Below, in pieces: positions 15,966-23,604 of a stretch of DNA of 34,009 nucleotides. The stretch's first letter is position 1; each line of letters starts with the position of its first letter. Origin of the DNA: Bryobacterales bacterium (GTDB taxonomy: Bacteria > Acidobacteriota > Terriglobia > Bryobacterales > UBA6623); assembly GCA_026713545.1 (NCBI GenBank), contig JAPOOG010000078.1, forward strand, positions 1 to 34,009. Direction: 5' to 3'. Below the pieces are notes generated by a model. That model was given only the letters and a program-made list of their open reading frames with translations, did no database searches and was not told the DNA's origin. The position numbers and the translations under genes are program-made.

Positions 15966-16664
15966 CTACTTGCCTAGGCCCCGGGCGCTGCCACCCGTCA
16001 TGCGACCGCGCACCCGATCAGCGAATCCCTGGGTCCGGACGCGCTGCCGTGCTTCCTGGCGGCGGAAGAAACTGGGGTTGCTCTGTCTCGTGGCCGTACC
16101 GCTCGTGCCATACCTGCCAGAGCCAAAGTAAGGTTGGCCGAGGCCGCGATTGTCGCGATACGCATTCCAGTCGTTCCGGTAGATGGGCCGCCCAAACCCG
16201 CCGATTACGTGGCTGAGCAGCGCATAGCGGCCATAGAACTCCCAGAAGGATCCGCCGCTCCGGTCGTTTCGCCACTGGCCGTAGCGCTCGTTGCCGACGT
16301 ACTGGTAGCCGGGCGGATGCTGGCCGTGATCGATGCTCCCGTCCGCGCCTTTCGAGATGATCACCATGCCGAGGTAGGGCTGGTATCTCGTGTACGTCTG
16401 GCGGTCGACTCGTTCCCACTCCCGGATGCTGTCGGCGTACACCAGATCCTCAGAGCCTGGCTCCGGTCGGCCTGTGGTCACCCGGTACTGGTGCCAGTAG
16501 TCGGTCGAGAATGTACCCTCCTCCCGCATGTCCGCGAGGATGACCGAGTACTCCGCGAAACGGTCGAGCTCGCGTTGCAACGGCTCGAGGGGGTTACCGG
16601 CGGTACAGCCCGCGACAACTAGAGAGAGACCGGTCCACGCGATCCACGGGAGGTTTCTTTTCAT
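15966..16664 (-). CDS. Secreted lipoprotein of the DUF350/PspA cluster
   Basis: 232 aa from ATG 16664 (AAGGGA upstream); a longer reading from 16712 is rejected because the signal peptide begins at MKRNLPW. The signal peptide ends in the lipobox LVVAGC, so the protein is lipid-anchored. The middle is Tyr/Trp-rich (YQPYLGMVIISKG, PPGYQYVGNERYGQWR, GGSFWEFYGRYALLSHVIGG) and the C-terminus is Gly/Arg/Ser-rich and probably disordered. No named domain is recognised. The position between DUF350 and DUF4178 suggests an envelope partner of the membrane components. Confidence 0.75.
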   Translation of the reverse strand: MKRNLPWIAWTGLSLVVAGCTAGNPLEPLQRELDRFAEYSVILADMREEGTFSTDYWHQYRVTTGRPEPGSEDLVYADSIREWERVDRQTYTRYQPYLGMVIISKGADGSIDHGQHPPGYQYVGNERYGQWRNDRSGGSFWEFYGRYALLSHVIGGFGRPIYRNDWNAYRDNRGLGQPYFGSGRYGTSGTATRQSNPSFFRRQEARQRVRTQGFADRVRGRMTGGSARGLGK

Positions 16665-16716
16665 GGTTCCCTTCCGTTCAGTGTAGCGCAAGGCTTCGAC
16701 CCTGCCGGGCAAGAAA

Positions 16717-17274
16717 TCAGTCCGTACCCGCGCCTGGGAGGATACTCGTGAACTCGTAGTCCTCGACGAAGGAGCCAGTCGCAGCCCCGAGCTCTGACTC
16801 GCTCCACTGTTCGATGCCTATGAAGCTCTCTTCATCTTCGTCCAGGAACTCCCAGCGGATCACCTCGTTGCCGGCACCCTCGCCATTGGGGAACATGTGG
16901 CCTGCAGAGGAATTATCGAGATAGTACTGCTTCCCCTTGTGAGCAATCTGGCTCGGCGGGTCCTCGTCGCGAAGGATATCACGCCGGATGTCACCGTCGA
17001 TGGCGCCGATGACGATCTTCTTGGCGAGGGACCAGCGCCCGTCCGCCAGCTCCAGGTACCGCTTCTCGCGTCCTCCAGCCGTGATCTCCCACTCCTTCAC
17101 GATATTTCCATCGAATTCGTATCGGCAGTAGCCCGTCACTTCCCAGGTCTTCAAATCGTAGTCGACTAGATAGCCGACCTTGAGCTTGCCGAGAACCAAA
17201 TCGGCGATGGGGTCCGGCTCTGCGTCCCTATCCTTGTCCTTCCCCTTCTTACCGAAGAGATCTCTGAGACCCAT
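16717..17274 (-). CDS. DUF4178 protein
   Basis: 185 aa from ATG 17274 (MGLRDLFGKKGKDKDRD). The domain covers most of the protein: ADLVLGKLKVGYLVDYDLKT with the usual opening, EWEITAGGREKRYLELADGR, then SQIAHKGKQYYLDNSSAGH and IRWEFLDEDEESFIGIEQW at the end. DUF4178 is a cytoplasmic family of unknown function that co-occurs with PspA, DUF350 and spermidine-synthase-like genes. It is the first gene of the minus-strand operon, so a promoter should lie in 17275-17400. Confidence 0.82.
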   Translation of the reverse strand: MGLRDLFGKKGKDKDRDAEPDPIADLVLGKLKVGYLVDYDLKTWEVTGYCRYEFDGNIVKEWEITAGGREKRYLELADGRWSLAKKIVIGAIDGDIRRDILRDEDPPSQIAHKGKQYYLDNSSAGHMFPNGEGAGNEVIRWEFLDEDEESFIGIEQWSESELGAATGSFVEDYEFTSILPGAGTD

Positions 17275-17922
17275 CGACTCTGTCCTTACCTTTCTGGATA
17301 CGAGTGCTCGGCAGAAAAGCCCACACACCGGGCTGCGACTCCACTTCCGTGCCGTTCACCAAAAAGCGCACCTGGGAACTCCCAAGCTCTACCGCGAGCG
17401 TATTGCTTGACCGCCCTGATCATCGAGATCATCGATCGCGTCGTGCGCGGTCCAGTCGACGACTGCTGACGTCTCCTCACCCATGCGCGCTCATCGAGAA
17501 GTCCACCGTCGTTGGCTCGAGTGGGACGGATCGGTGTTGCAGATGCTCTCGCACACGCTCCCGAAGATCGGCGCGGGTCTGTGGTGAAATGAAACACAAA
17601 CCGCCGGCTGTCAAACTGCTGCTCGACCTTGAGATACCTTCATCCTACAGCTGGCATGCCAGCCGGTCGAATCACCGTTGGGCTGGGGTGTCGCTGGGCG
17701 GCGTCTCCTGCCTGACCGACTGCGCGATCGTCCTGAATCACGGGCCGGGACCTGGATCGGTGAGATCCATGAGTGCGCCGCACCGTTGGCAGCGCATCTG
17801 AAGGTCGACATCAGCCACTCGCACGATTCTAGCGCGGAGCTACCGGAGAGCCATCGCCTCCACGTTGATTTGTCCGGTATGTCGGGCCGCGTCAATGACT
17901 TTGAGACAACCTGATTGCGCAT
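17275..17922. other. About 650 bp upstream of the DUF4178 operon, decayed
   Basis: No intact gene. On the minus strand near 17480-17630 are protein-like scraps in two frames (FDSRRFVFHFTTDPR, then TRADLRERVREHLQHRSVPL ending SMSAHG and TGA), consistent with a frameshifted gene end. Near 17740-17815 the minus strand reads LQMRCQRCGALMDL, a CxxC zinc-ribbon-like scrap. The operon promoter should be in the right-hand ~100 bp before 17274 but no clear boxes were identified. Confidence 0.35.
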
Positions 17923-18147
17923 TTAGTGAAGCGACTCCCGCTGCTGCCGCCACTGAGCGAGGTGTGAGCTGTATAAGCCTTCGCGCCGCAACAACGCGCC
18001 TACGTCACCGGGCTTCTTGCACGCGTCGGCCAGTTTCAGGATTCGGAGCCGATATTCGACGCTGAACCGCCGGCGGGTCACCTTCGCCGGCACCTCCGGG
18101 TCGGGGGCGGTCGACCACGTCCATCTCCACAGCTCCTGGTATGCCAA
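17923..18147 (-). pseudogene. IS3-type transposase OrfA fragment
   Basis: 74 codons. The segment TRRRFSVEYRLRILKLADAC then PGDVGALLRREGLYSSHLAQ and WRQQRE is the N-terminal helix-turn-helix of IS3-family OrfA proteins. It stops at TAA soon after WRQQRE, where family members continue for tens of residues, and no OrfB follows. It is a broken insertion-sequence remnant. Confidence 0.65.
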
Positions 18148-18892
18148 TCATCCATCGAACCCTCCCCGCCCTCTACAGTAATCTCCCGAGGAAGGTTGTC
18201 TCACAGATTATTGGCGCGGGGGGTGTCAAGGATCTTAATCGTCCAGGTCGTGGCGGCGCTCGTACGCAGCGCGCACTGTGCACGCTCGGAGGTATTGTAC
18301 TGCAGCGCGAAAGTCTACCCGCCTAAGCGGGAAGAAGTTGAATCGAAGCTTGCCGAGCGCACGGACCTCCTCGGCCCAACAGTGTTTCTCTCTGCGGACG
18401 TGTTCGGCCTCACGATTGTGCCTGAAGTGTCATTGCAACTATTTATGCTCGCGAAATCGAAGGCCTGGGGATCTCAGGTCGACAGCTTACTGCAACATTG
18501 CAGAAAGGATCCTTTCTGCTACAGCCCGAAGAAGGGTGCAATTCCCTGGCGAAAGCAGCTACGGATGCCCGCCGAACAGAATCTTGAGAGCCGAGTTTGC
18601 TTGGCATTGACGCCGAACGAACCGACCAACCTCATTACGCGCGGCGGCGGGGGAACGGAACCGACAGGGTATGGCGGAGGCTACTGTCGCTCGTCACCTC
18701 ATCGCGGCGTGAGATCACCTGGCCCACCAGCTCAAAGATCCCCAGCTCTGTGTTCTCATTGTGTTCTATTCACAACGCAGTCGTCGCAAACCGTCACTGA
18801 GTACCGAGTAAACGGATCGCCAGCACCTGCGAGATCGTTCGCGAGGCGGTGCTGAAACTGACCTACACCGCCCAGCCTGCTGGTACGATCAA
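18148..18892. other. About 740 bp, no gene that can be named
   Basis: A long plus-strand frame (18196-18855) has a stretch around 18330-18600 that reads like protein (ESKLAERTDLLGPTVFLSAD, then VPEVSLQLFMLAKSKAWGSQ) but begins and ends in low-quality sequence; it could be part of a decayed gene. A hairpin CCCGC-CTAA-GCGGG lies at 18318-18331. No known family recognised. Confidence 0.3.
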
Positions 18893-19240
18893 TCAGGGCT
18901 TCAGCCAGTCGCGGTCGGGTCGCGCTAGTTGTCGCGGTGGTTGGTTCAAGCGCTTGCGGGCTTGCGCCAAGTCATAGTTCGCTTGGCGGCGGAGCCACGA
19001 ATCGGCAGCTCCCCAGCCGGCAGCCTCCAACTTCAGCGCCAAGCCGGTCGTGATTCGCGCGCGGCCGTTAATCACACGTGACAAGGTGACGCGGTTGATG
19101 CCCAGCTTGGCGGCCGCTTCGCCGATGGTCATGCCCTCGTAGTCTTCGCCGTTGCCTTCCAGGCAGCCGTGATAGATGCTTCTTCCCGGATGGGGCGGAT
19201 CCTGTCTTAGCCAATCATCGTTGCTCAATCCGGCGATCAT
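18893..19240 (-). CDS. higA: HigA-type antitoxin (XRE helix-turn-helix)
   Basis: 115 aa from ATG 19240, which begins at MIAGLSNDDWLRQDPPHPGR; the PPHPGR opening is typical of HigA. The helix-turn-helix is MTIGEAAAKLGINRVTLSRV, then INGRARITTGLALKLEAAGW. The C-terminal half is polar with RRQANYDLAQAR. HigA proteins repress the locus and bind HigB. It lies just after a HigB fragment, the usual toxin-first order. Because its toxin is truncated, this antitoxin may be orphaned. Confidence 0.85.
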   Translation of the reverse strand: MIAGLSNDDWLRQDPPHPGRSIYHGCLEGNGEDYEGMTIGEAAAKLGINRVTLSRVINGRARITTGLALKLEAAGWGAADSWLRRQANYDLAQARKRLNQPPRQLARPDRDWLKP

Positions 19241-19259
19241 GTAGTCACTCGATCCCTTC

Positions 19260-19478
19260 CTAGTGGTAGTCTTCCAGGTCGATATCATAGACCTCGCCGC
19301 GCTCGAACCGGAAGGTGATGCGCCAATTCTTGGATACTCGCACCGCCCATTGGCCCTTGCGGTTGCCCTTCAGCGGATGTAGCCGATAGCCGGGCGCCGC
19401 CAAAGACTCAAACGGGTCATCGTCTAGCGCGTTCAGGATATTGCGGATTCGCTCGACATGCCTTTGCGGCAACGCCCG
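19260..19478 (-). pseudogene. HigB/RelE-like toxin, N-terminally truncated and fused to hicA sequence
   Basis: The frame encodes the C-terminal ~70 residues of a RelE-superfamily HigB: NALDDDPFESLAAPGYRLHP, LKGNRKGQWAVRVSKNWRIT and FRFERGEVYDIDLEDYH. The usual beginning (about 20-25 residues) is absent. Upstream of 19478 the DNA switches abruptly to hicA, in another frame, with a TGA blocking any extension. TTG 19470-19472 is the only possible start. Part of the catalytic surface remains (K, R, W residues), but a normal fold is unlikely. Confidence 0.75.
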
Positions 19479-19603
19479 GTTGTGCCTCTTCCATCAGGAT
19501 GACGGAACTGCTTGTGAGAACCACGCTGCCGGACCTCGGCAAAGCCGAGACGCTTAAAAATCGCAGCCACCTCGCGCGGCTTGAGTACCGGCACCTTCGC
19601 CAT
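19433..19603 (-). pseudogene. hicA toxin truncated by fusion into higB
   Basis: ATG 19603 lies two bases after the hicB stop. Residues 1-42 are a good HicA: MAKVPVLKPREVAAIFKRLG, FAEVRQRGSHKQFRHPDGRG then TT, with the catalytic His in SHKQF. Here the sequence should continue VPxHxGxxL, but at 19478 it enters the higB fragment out of frame and stops at TGA 19433 after 56 codons. The C-terminal beta strand and helix are missing, so it is probably inactive. Confidence 0.8.
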
Positions 19604-19605
19604 GG

Positions 19606-19818
19606 TCAGGGGAGCGATACCCGCCGTTGCGTTCCAACAAACTCTTCTTCAAGTATTGGCTCGCTATCCTCCAAAAGCATTCTCATCACTTCGCGAAGGT
19701 TCGTATTGAGCTCATCGAGCGTAGCGGCTTGGGAGTGGGCTCCAGGAAATCCGGGAACGTAGCCCACATAGAGACCCGTCTCGGGATCTTGTTCGACACC
19801 CGCCGTGTATTCTTTCAT
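19606..19818 (-). CDS. hicB: HicB-family antitoxin
   Basis: 70 aa: KEYTAGVEQDPETGLYVGYV, PGFPGAHSQAATLDELNTNL, REVMRMLLED. This is the HicB partial RNase H-like fold of the short antitoxin type. It precedes hicA by two bases, giving an antitoxin-first order. No DNA-binding domain is appended. With the toxin truncated it may be a relic, but the gene itself looks intact. Confidence 0.85.
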   Translation of the reverse strand: MKEYTAGVEQDPETGLYVGYVPGFPGAHSQAATLDELNTNLREVMRMLLEDSEPILEEEFVGTQRRVSLP

Positions 19819-19889
19819 AACAATTCATCACGACATATTTGAAGAGCGAACCGGCTGCTCCGCCGTGACTCCTCACTCGCATACCCAAC

Positions 19890-19960
19890 TGCAGCTTCGC
19901 TGCCTCTGTGGGTCGCCCTCGCTCTACCGCCGTGAGCTTGGCGAGCCCTGCTACGAGGTG
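19890..19960 (+). repeat. Integrase N-terminal relic, short copy
   Basis: The plus strand reads LRCLCGSPSLYRRELGEPCY, a diverged version of the Cys-rich start at about 6066-6130. Only about 70 bases are recognisable, after which the sequence is unrelated. It is the same strand as all the other copies. Confidence 0.6.
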
Positions 19961-20110
19961 TGCGGGGCCTCGTTCGTGGTCGTGGGGCGGCCCGTGGGAG
20001 TAGCCGAGAGATTTCAACAGCTCGATTGCGGGGTTCTGCGCAAGGTGCGACTCGTCCTGCCCGGCCGTCTTCGGAGTCATGAAACCATCACAGCTCAGTG
20101 AGCGGCTCAA

Positions 20111-20506
20111 TCAGCAGACGCCTGCGGCATCGGCAGCGCGCGCCAGCGCTTGGTCCAGTGTCGCGAGAGGTGCCCCCGACCGTTGAGCCAACTCCAGATA
20201 CACCGCATCGTACATGGAAAGTCCATGTGTTCGGGCCAGTGTAAATGCAACCCTGAAGTCCGGCTCAGTGTCCGTCCTGATCGGCAACTCTCCCAGTCTG
20301 CGCAAGCGTTCGTCGACTTCATCCACTCGTATCCGTCCTCGGCGTTCTGCGCCGAGCAGTGCGCTCCTGACTTCGAGGTGCCAAAACTGCGGTACCAGCG
20401 CCACTTCACTTTCAAGTCGCGCTAACGCCTCGTTCGACCGCGGCTCGTTTTCGTCGTCAAGGAGCCACGCCGCCGCGACGGATGCGTCGAGCACGAAACG
20501 GCTCAC
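20111..20506 (-). CDS. vapC: PIN-domain toxin (VapC)
   Basis: 131 aa from GTG 20506; the longer reading from 20569 is rejected because it overlaps the antitoxin fully and the family starts at SRFVLDAS. The acidic PIN residues are Asp7 (FVLDASVAAAW), Glu45 (WHLEVRSAL), Asp100 (MYDAVYLELA) and Asp118 (ATLDQAL). It is a predicted metal-dependent ribonuclease. GTG overlaps the antitoxin stop in GTGA. It belongs to a different PIN subfamily from the toxin at 3376. Confidence 0.9.
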   Translation of the reverse strand: MSRFVLDASVAAAWLLDDENEPRSNEALARLESEVALVPQFWHLEVRSALLGAERRGRIRVDEVDERLRRLGELPIRTDTEPDFRVAFTLARTHGLSMYDAVYLELAQRSGAPLATLDQALARAADAAGVC

Positions 20507-20754
20507 CAGCGACGTCCTTCGTGAATCGATACGAGGATCTCCTCGGGCGTCATCCCTATGTTGCGCCACTGCCGGCGGTGGGATCGGAAGCGCTCCACCG
20601 CTTCTTTCTGTGAGGCTCTCCGCTGGTCACGTGCCGGAACCAGATGCGCAATCGGCCTGCCGTGGCGCGTGATTGCAACCGTCTCGCCGTACTCGACCGC
20701 CCGCAGGAGTTCTGCTAGGCGCGACTTGGCCTCGGTTGTTCGCACTTCACGCAT
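20503..20754 (-). CDS. Phd/YefM-family antitoxin
   Basis: 83 aa: MREVRTTEAKSRLAELLRAV then GETVAITRHGRPIAHLVPAR, the Phd/YefM DNA-binding fold. The basic middle (KEAVERFRSHRRQWRN) and the C-terminal PEEILVSIHEGRRW form the toxin-binding tail. An AT-rich promoter-like stretch precedes it. The end overlaps the vapC start, indicating co-translation. Confidence 0.9.
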   Translation of the reverse strand: MREVRTTEAKSRLAELLRAVEYGETVAITRHGRPIAHLVPARDQRRASQKEAVERFRSHRRQWRNIGMTPEEILVSIHEGRRW

Positions 20755-20800
20755 ATTTCACTCGAAAACCGGTCATTATGACTAGGTATATTATCACAGG
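20755..20800 (-). promoter_or_regulatory. Promoter/operator-like AT-rich stretch of the Phd/VapC pair
   Basis: On the minus strand the sequence GTGATAATATACCTAGTCAT lies 25-45 bp before the antitoxin ATG and stands out as AT-rich in GC-rich surroundings. It includes TATAC- and TAATAT-like -10 candidates. No -35 box or inverted repeat was established. Confidence 0.3.
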
Positions 20801-20834
20801 TGTTTAGTCGGACGCCAACAACATCAGCTCCCGC

Positions 20835-20985
20835 TGTGCTGCCCTGCGGATCTGGGGATCTCTACCGCCGCGGGCTGTGCGAGACCTGCTACAACCGCGG
20901 CCGCCGCGCCCGCGCCCGCTTCGGCGGGGGCAGGGGACGGGTCCTCGCCCGCGACCATTACCTCTGCCGCGTCTGCCGCGCTCTC
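20835..20985 (+). repeat. Integrase N-terminal relic with intact Cys pattern
   Basis: The frame reads GDLYRRGLCETCYNRGRRAR, ARFGGGRGRVLARDHYLCRV, CRA, closely matching 6090-6220 and without the frameshift present there. Immediately after (about 20985) the sequence is unrelated. It preserves the CxxC pairs of the presumed zinc ribbon, but the recombinase catalytic region is absent. Confidence 0.75.
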
Positions 20986-21188
20986 CGCGTTTTTTCTTCG
21001 AAGCCGAACGGAAGCGGCGCGAAACCCTTCGGGCGGCGGACGTTTGCAGCCGTCGGCTTTGTCGTTCGTCGGAGGAGATCACCCGGATCGCCATCCTCCT
21101 CACTCCGCGCCGAGCGACCGCAGTAGCCCGCCGCGCCTTCCACAGGACTTTGGCCACGGACTGCTGGTGAAGGGTTGCCTGCCTTCCA

Positions 21189-21449
21189 CTATTGTTCGGG
21201 GAGACGACGTTTGAACGTATAGAGAGCCTTCTTTCTCTTGTCCGGGCCGTCCACAGCTACCAACTCCCAGCCTCTTGCACCCAGTGCATTGAGAGCGCGT
21301 TCGGAACGCTTTGGATCGCGCCGGATCTCAGCTACTTTGTACTCCCACATCTCCCTTGACGATATGGGACTGCCGGTAAGTGGCAACAGCGAGAGAACCA
21401 GCGCCAGGCAGAGAATGACCCCGAACGCAACCGGGATTCGTTTCGACAT
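21189..21449 (-). CDS. DUF4177-like small protein with membrane anchor
   Basis: 86 aa. Residues 6-26 (PVAFGVILCLALVLSLLPL) are a signal anchor or signal peptide. The rest has the DUF4177 pattern WEYKVAEIRR ... LNALGARGWELVAVDG ... YTFKRRL, a small alpha/beta domain of unknown function. It is complete and isolated between a relic and an uncertain ORF. Confidence 0.7.
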   Translation of the reverse strand: MSKRIPVAFGVILCLALVLSLLPLTGSPISSREMWEYKVAEIRRDPKRSERALNALGARGWELVAVDGPDKRKKALYTFKRRLPEQ

Positions 21450-21783
21450 CTTCGTTACCTCCCTAGTCTTCCAAGCTTGTGGACGTACCGCTGCTCAATA
21501 ATGTAACACCGTCCTTGGAAAGTACTGGATCTTGCAAGGGCGCCCGTGAGCCGCGTTGCACTGAGTCGGCTGCATCTACGTCATGAAGGTGCTGCACCGC
21601 TTCGAGCAGGAGCAGCGAGTGGCTACATTCGTGCGGGAGCGAATCGGCGAAGCCCCGCAAGCCTGCGCAGTGAATGTGCTGGACAACGTTTTACGCTTGG
21701 ATGTCCGAACGACGATCGACGGTTTGGAAAGATCGCTGAAGACCTTGAATCCCTTGTTTCGCTAGGTCGGGACGAATGCCCGC
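21450..21783. other. About 330 bp with only a weak ORF
   Basis: A 60-codon plus-strand frame at 21583-21765 (MKVLHRFEQEQRVATFVRER...) is possible but unsupported; its mirror frames are similarly open. No repeats or hairpins of note. Confidence 0.25.
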
Positions 21784-22164
21784 GTGACCGTCGGGGGAAG
21801 ACCACCGGTCAATGGCTCCAACCTGCTCGAAGCCCGCAACTGGAACCGCACCAAGGAGAATTGGATCATCACGAAGGGCTTTTCGCTGGACGATGCGAAG
21901 CTCATCGAGCTGAAGCATGAGTGCCGGTTTGAGGAATACACCGGTAAGGGAAATCGACCCTTCGATCTGACGTTGTCAATCGTCTGGAAGCTTGGAGGCG
22001 AAGAGTTCCGGAGAGAAATAGCTGTTGACGACAGGCCGATACCGGACCTGCAGATTTCCTGTCGCTATGTGGATCTCGGGAGCCGTTCCTCGAACGTGGA
22101 TCGGCTGTGTGCGGACGCCCTGAGAGAGGTATCTGCAGAAATCGAGCGCCGCTCCGGAAAGTGA
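21784..22164 (+). CDS. Hypothetical protein, up to 126 aa
   Basis: Starts at GTG 21784, although the first ~12 residues are Gly/Pro-rich and the true start could be inside. The body reads like a folded soluble protein (NWNRTKENWIITKGFSLDDA, AKLIELKHECRFEEYTGKG, FDLTLSIVWKLGGEEFRRE, CADALREVSAEIERRSG). The composition, more AT-rich than the core genes, fits acquired DNA. No family is recognised. Confidence 0.45.
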   Translation: MTVGGRPPVNGSNLLEARNWNRTKENWIITKGFSLDDAKLIELKHECRFEEYTGKGNRPFDLTLSIVWKLGGEEFRREIAVDDRPIPDLQISCRYVDLGSRSSNVDRLCADALREVSAEIERRSGK

Positions 22165-22346
22165 ATCAGGTCATCACCGTGAAGAGGCGCTCTCCAGGGA
22201 AGCTGAGGATACGAGTCTGCGTCCGAGTCGGATTCGAAAGCGCCATTCAATGCGAGCCCTGCAAGTTCGTAGACATGCTGAAATCCGAGAGCGTTCCCAC
22301 GGGGGAAGCGCCTGCCGGCGTTTGAGAGAAACCCTGCTCCTGCCGC

Positions 22347-23078
22347 TCAGAAGTCGGAAAACCGGATCTTCGGCTTGGGCAGTTTCGTTGGCAAGCTTAC
22401 CGGCGAACGGCCAAGCTCCCAAACATATTTCGTGACTCGTTCGTCGATCACTCGCTTCTGTTGTGCTTCGCTTTTCAGCTTGCGCACGAGCAAGGCAGGA
22501 GTGTATGCAGTGATCTTCTCTTTGCCATGCGAATAATCAAGCGGCTTTTTCTGGTCTGCTTTGGCAAGAACCAGGCAGCCTCGCACCTGTGTCCCTATGG
22601 GCGCCAGTTCGCGCACCGCTCTCGTATTTGCCGCGATGCGGCTCAGTACATCGTTGAAGAGTTTTCGGGGTACACGCTGATACTTCGTTTCGATGACCCA
22701 TATACCTACCGGAGTGGCTACGATGTGATCGATATCGCCCACTTTCGCAGGTCTGGTTACGCCATGCGCAACAGCGCAGTCTTCGGCGGTGATGGCGTAT
22801 TCGATCAGCTGCCCCACACGGGTCTCCGCTAACACTCCTTTCCGAAGATTCTCGTAGTTCCATCGGAAAGAAGGCCTGTTCAGGATTTGAACCGCCAAGT
22901 AGACCGCTATCGCTGTGACCAGAAACCCAGTGATGGCCCAACCGCGACCGAACCGGTCTCCGACCAGGAACAACAGGAATCCCATTGAAAGCCCAATCAG
23001 AAAACCCACTCCGCCAGTTTCCAGCAGCGATAGCCGGTTCAGTGTTTCTCGAACGAAGGAGCCCGGAGTTCGTCTCAT
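22347..23078 (-). CDS. NERD-domain membrane protein
   Basis: 243 aa. Two transmembrane helices (about 20-40 and 48-66) precede a NERD (nuclease-related) domain. It opens RKGVLAETRVGQLIEYA and carries GDIDHIVATPVGIWVIETKY (about 110-135), whose D-x(n)-E-x-K arrangement matches the nuclease-like fold. A conserved Lys-rich part follows (AKADQKKPLDYSH). NERD proteins are often in mobile or defence contexts. It is an intact gene, and the acidic residues needed for metal binding appear present. Confidence 0.8.
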   Translation of the reverse strand: MRRTPGSFVRETLNRLSLLETGGVGFLIGLSMGFLLFLVGDRFGRGWAITGFLVTAIAVYLAVQILNRPSFRWNYENLRKGVLAETRVGQLIEYAITAEDCAVAHGVTRPAKVGDIDHIVATPVGIWVIETKYQRVPRKLFNDVLSRIAANTRAVRELAPIGTQVRGCLVLAKADQKKPLDYSHGKEKITAYTPALLVRKLKSEAQQKRVIDERVTKYVWELGRSPVSLPTKLPKPKIRFSDF

Positions 23079-23187
23079 CGAATCGTTCCAGATTTGTATT
23101 CGCCCGTGTCGGCGCTACGTCCTATCCTGCGGCAAGGGACATCAAGCAAGCGGATCGGTCTTCTCGGTCCGCATTGACAGCATTCGT

Positions 23188-23235
23188 GAACTCGTGCACT
23201 CTTGAGCTTGTGCACATGTGAACGTGTGCACGATT
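23188..23235 (+). promoter_or_regulatory. Three 16-bp direct repeats (iterons) before parA
   Basis: Units at 23188-23203, 23204-23219 and 23220-23235 read GAACTCGTGCACTCTT, GAGCTTGTGCACATGT and GAACGTGTGCACGATT. Each has the palindrome GTGCAC at the same place (23194, 23210, 23226, exactly 16 bp apart) and GARC at the start. The last ends five bases before the ATG at 23241. This is typical of a partition or replication operator bound by a small repressor or centromere protein. Confidence 0.7.
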
Positions 23236-23240
23236 CTCTC

Positions 23241-23363
23241 ATGAAAACCATCGTCCTCGTCAGCCAGAAGGGAGGATACGGAAAAACCACCCTCGCCCTG
23301 CTCCTCGCCGTCACTTCGGCCGCTAACGGACACAACACGGCGGTGATCGATCTGTATCCCTAG
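23241..23363 (+). pseudogene. ParA-type ATPase, only the first 40 codons
   Basis: [20 protein letters not shown] then [20 protein letters not shown]. The deviant Walker A motif KGGxGKTT (here KGGYGKTT) and the VIDLxP strand are the start of a ParA/MinD-family ATPase for DNA partition. At 23361 the MITE-like element begins and its TAG ends the frame. The rest of parA is not on the other side. Start ATG 23241 follows the iterons. Confidence 0.8.
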
Positions 23364-23543
23364 CCTGCTTTTCTCACCACGTGAGGAGGCGAAGTGCGTG
23401 AGAGGGCCGTCAGGACGAGGCGCGAGCCGCTTGGCGCGCGCAGGCGTACTTGAACAGTACGTCGAGCACGCCAAGCAAGCGCAACGAAGTCCTGGCGGTC
23501 GTATCGTGTGCTTCGACCGTCGGGTGGTGAGAAATGCAGGCTA
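23361..23543. mobile_element. MITE-like element, complete copy (183 bp)
   Basis: Terminal inverted repeats TAGCCTGCTTTTCTCACCAC (left) and GTGGTGAGAAATGCAGGCTA (right) match at 19 of 20 positions. No coding capacity. The outermost bases are TA at both ends, which would fit a TA target as in IS630/mariner-type elements, but the ends are palindromic so duplication cannot be separated from the element. It contains an internal hairpin GTACT..AGTAC. Copies lie at 4324-4428 (partial), 33178-33378 (opposite orientation) and perhaps 33956-34009. It ends the parA remnant. Confidence 0.8.
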
Positions 23544-23563
23544 GGCTTCCGAGGCCAATTAGT

Positions 23564-23604
23564 CCGACCGCCGCGCCGTACGGACGATCCCCGGGAATTC
23601 CTCT
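23564..23604 (+). repeat. Fragment of the yafQ-like toxin gene
   Basis: The bases CCGACCGCCGCGCCGTACGG and the following CCCGGGAATTCCTC match 27046-27084 in the toxin gene (there CCCGGGACTTCCTC). The similarity ends on both sides. It looks like an old partial duplicate of the toxin 5' region, 3.5 kb upstream of the intact gene. Confidence 0.5.
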
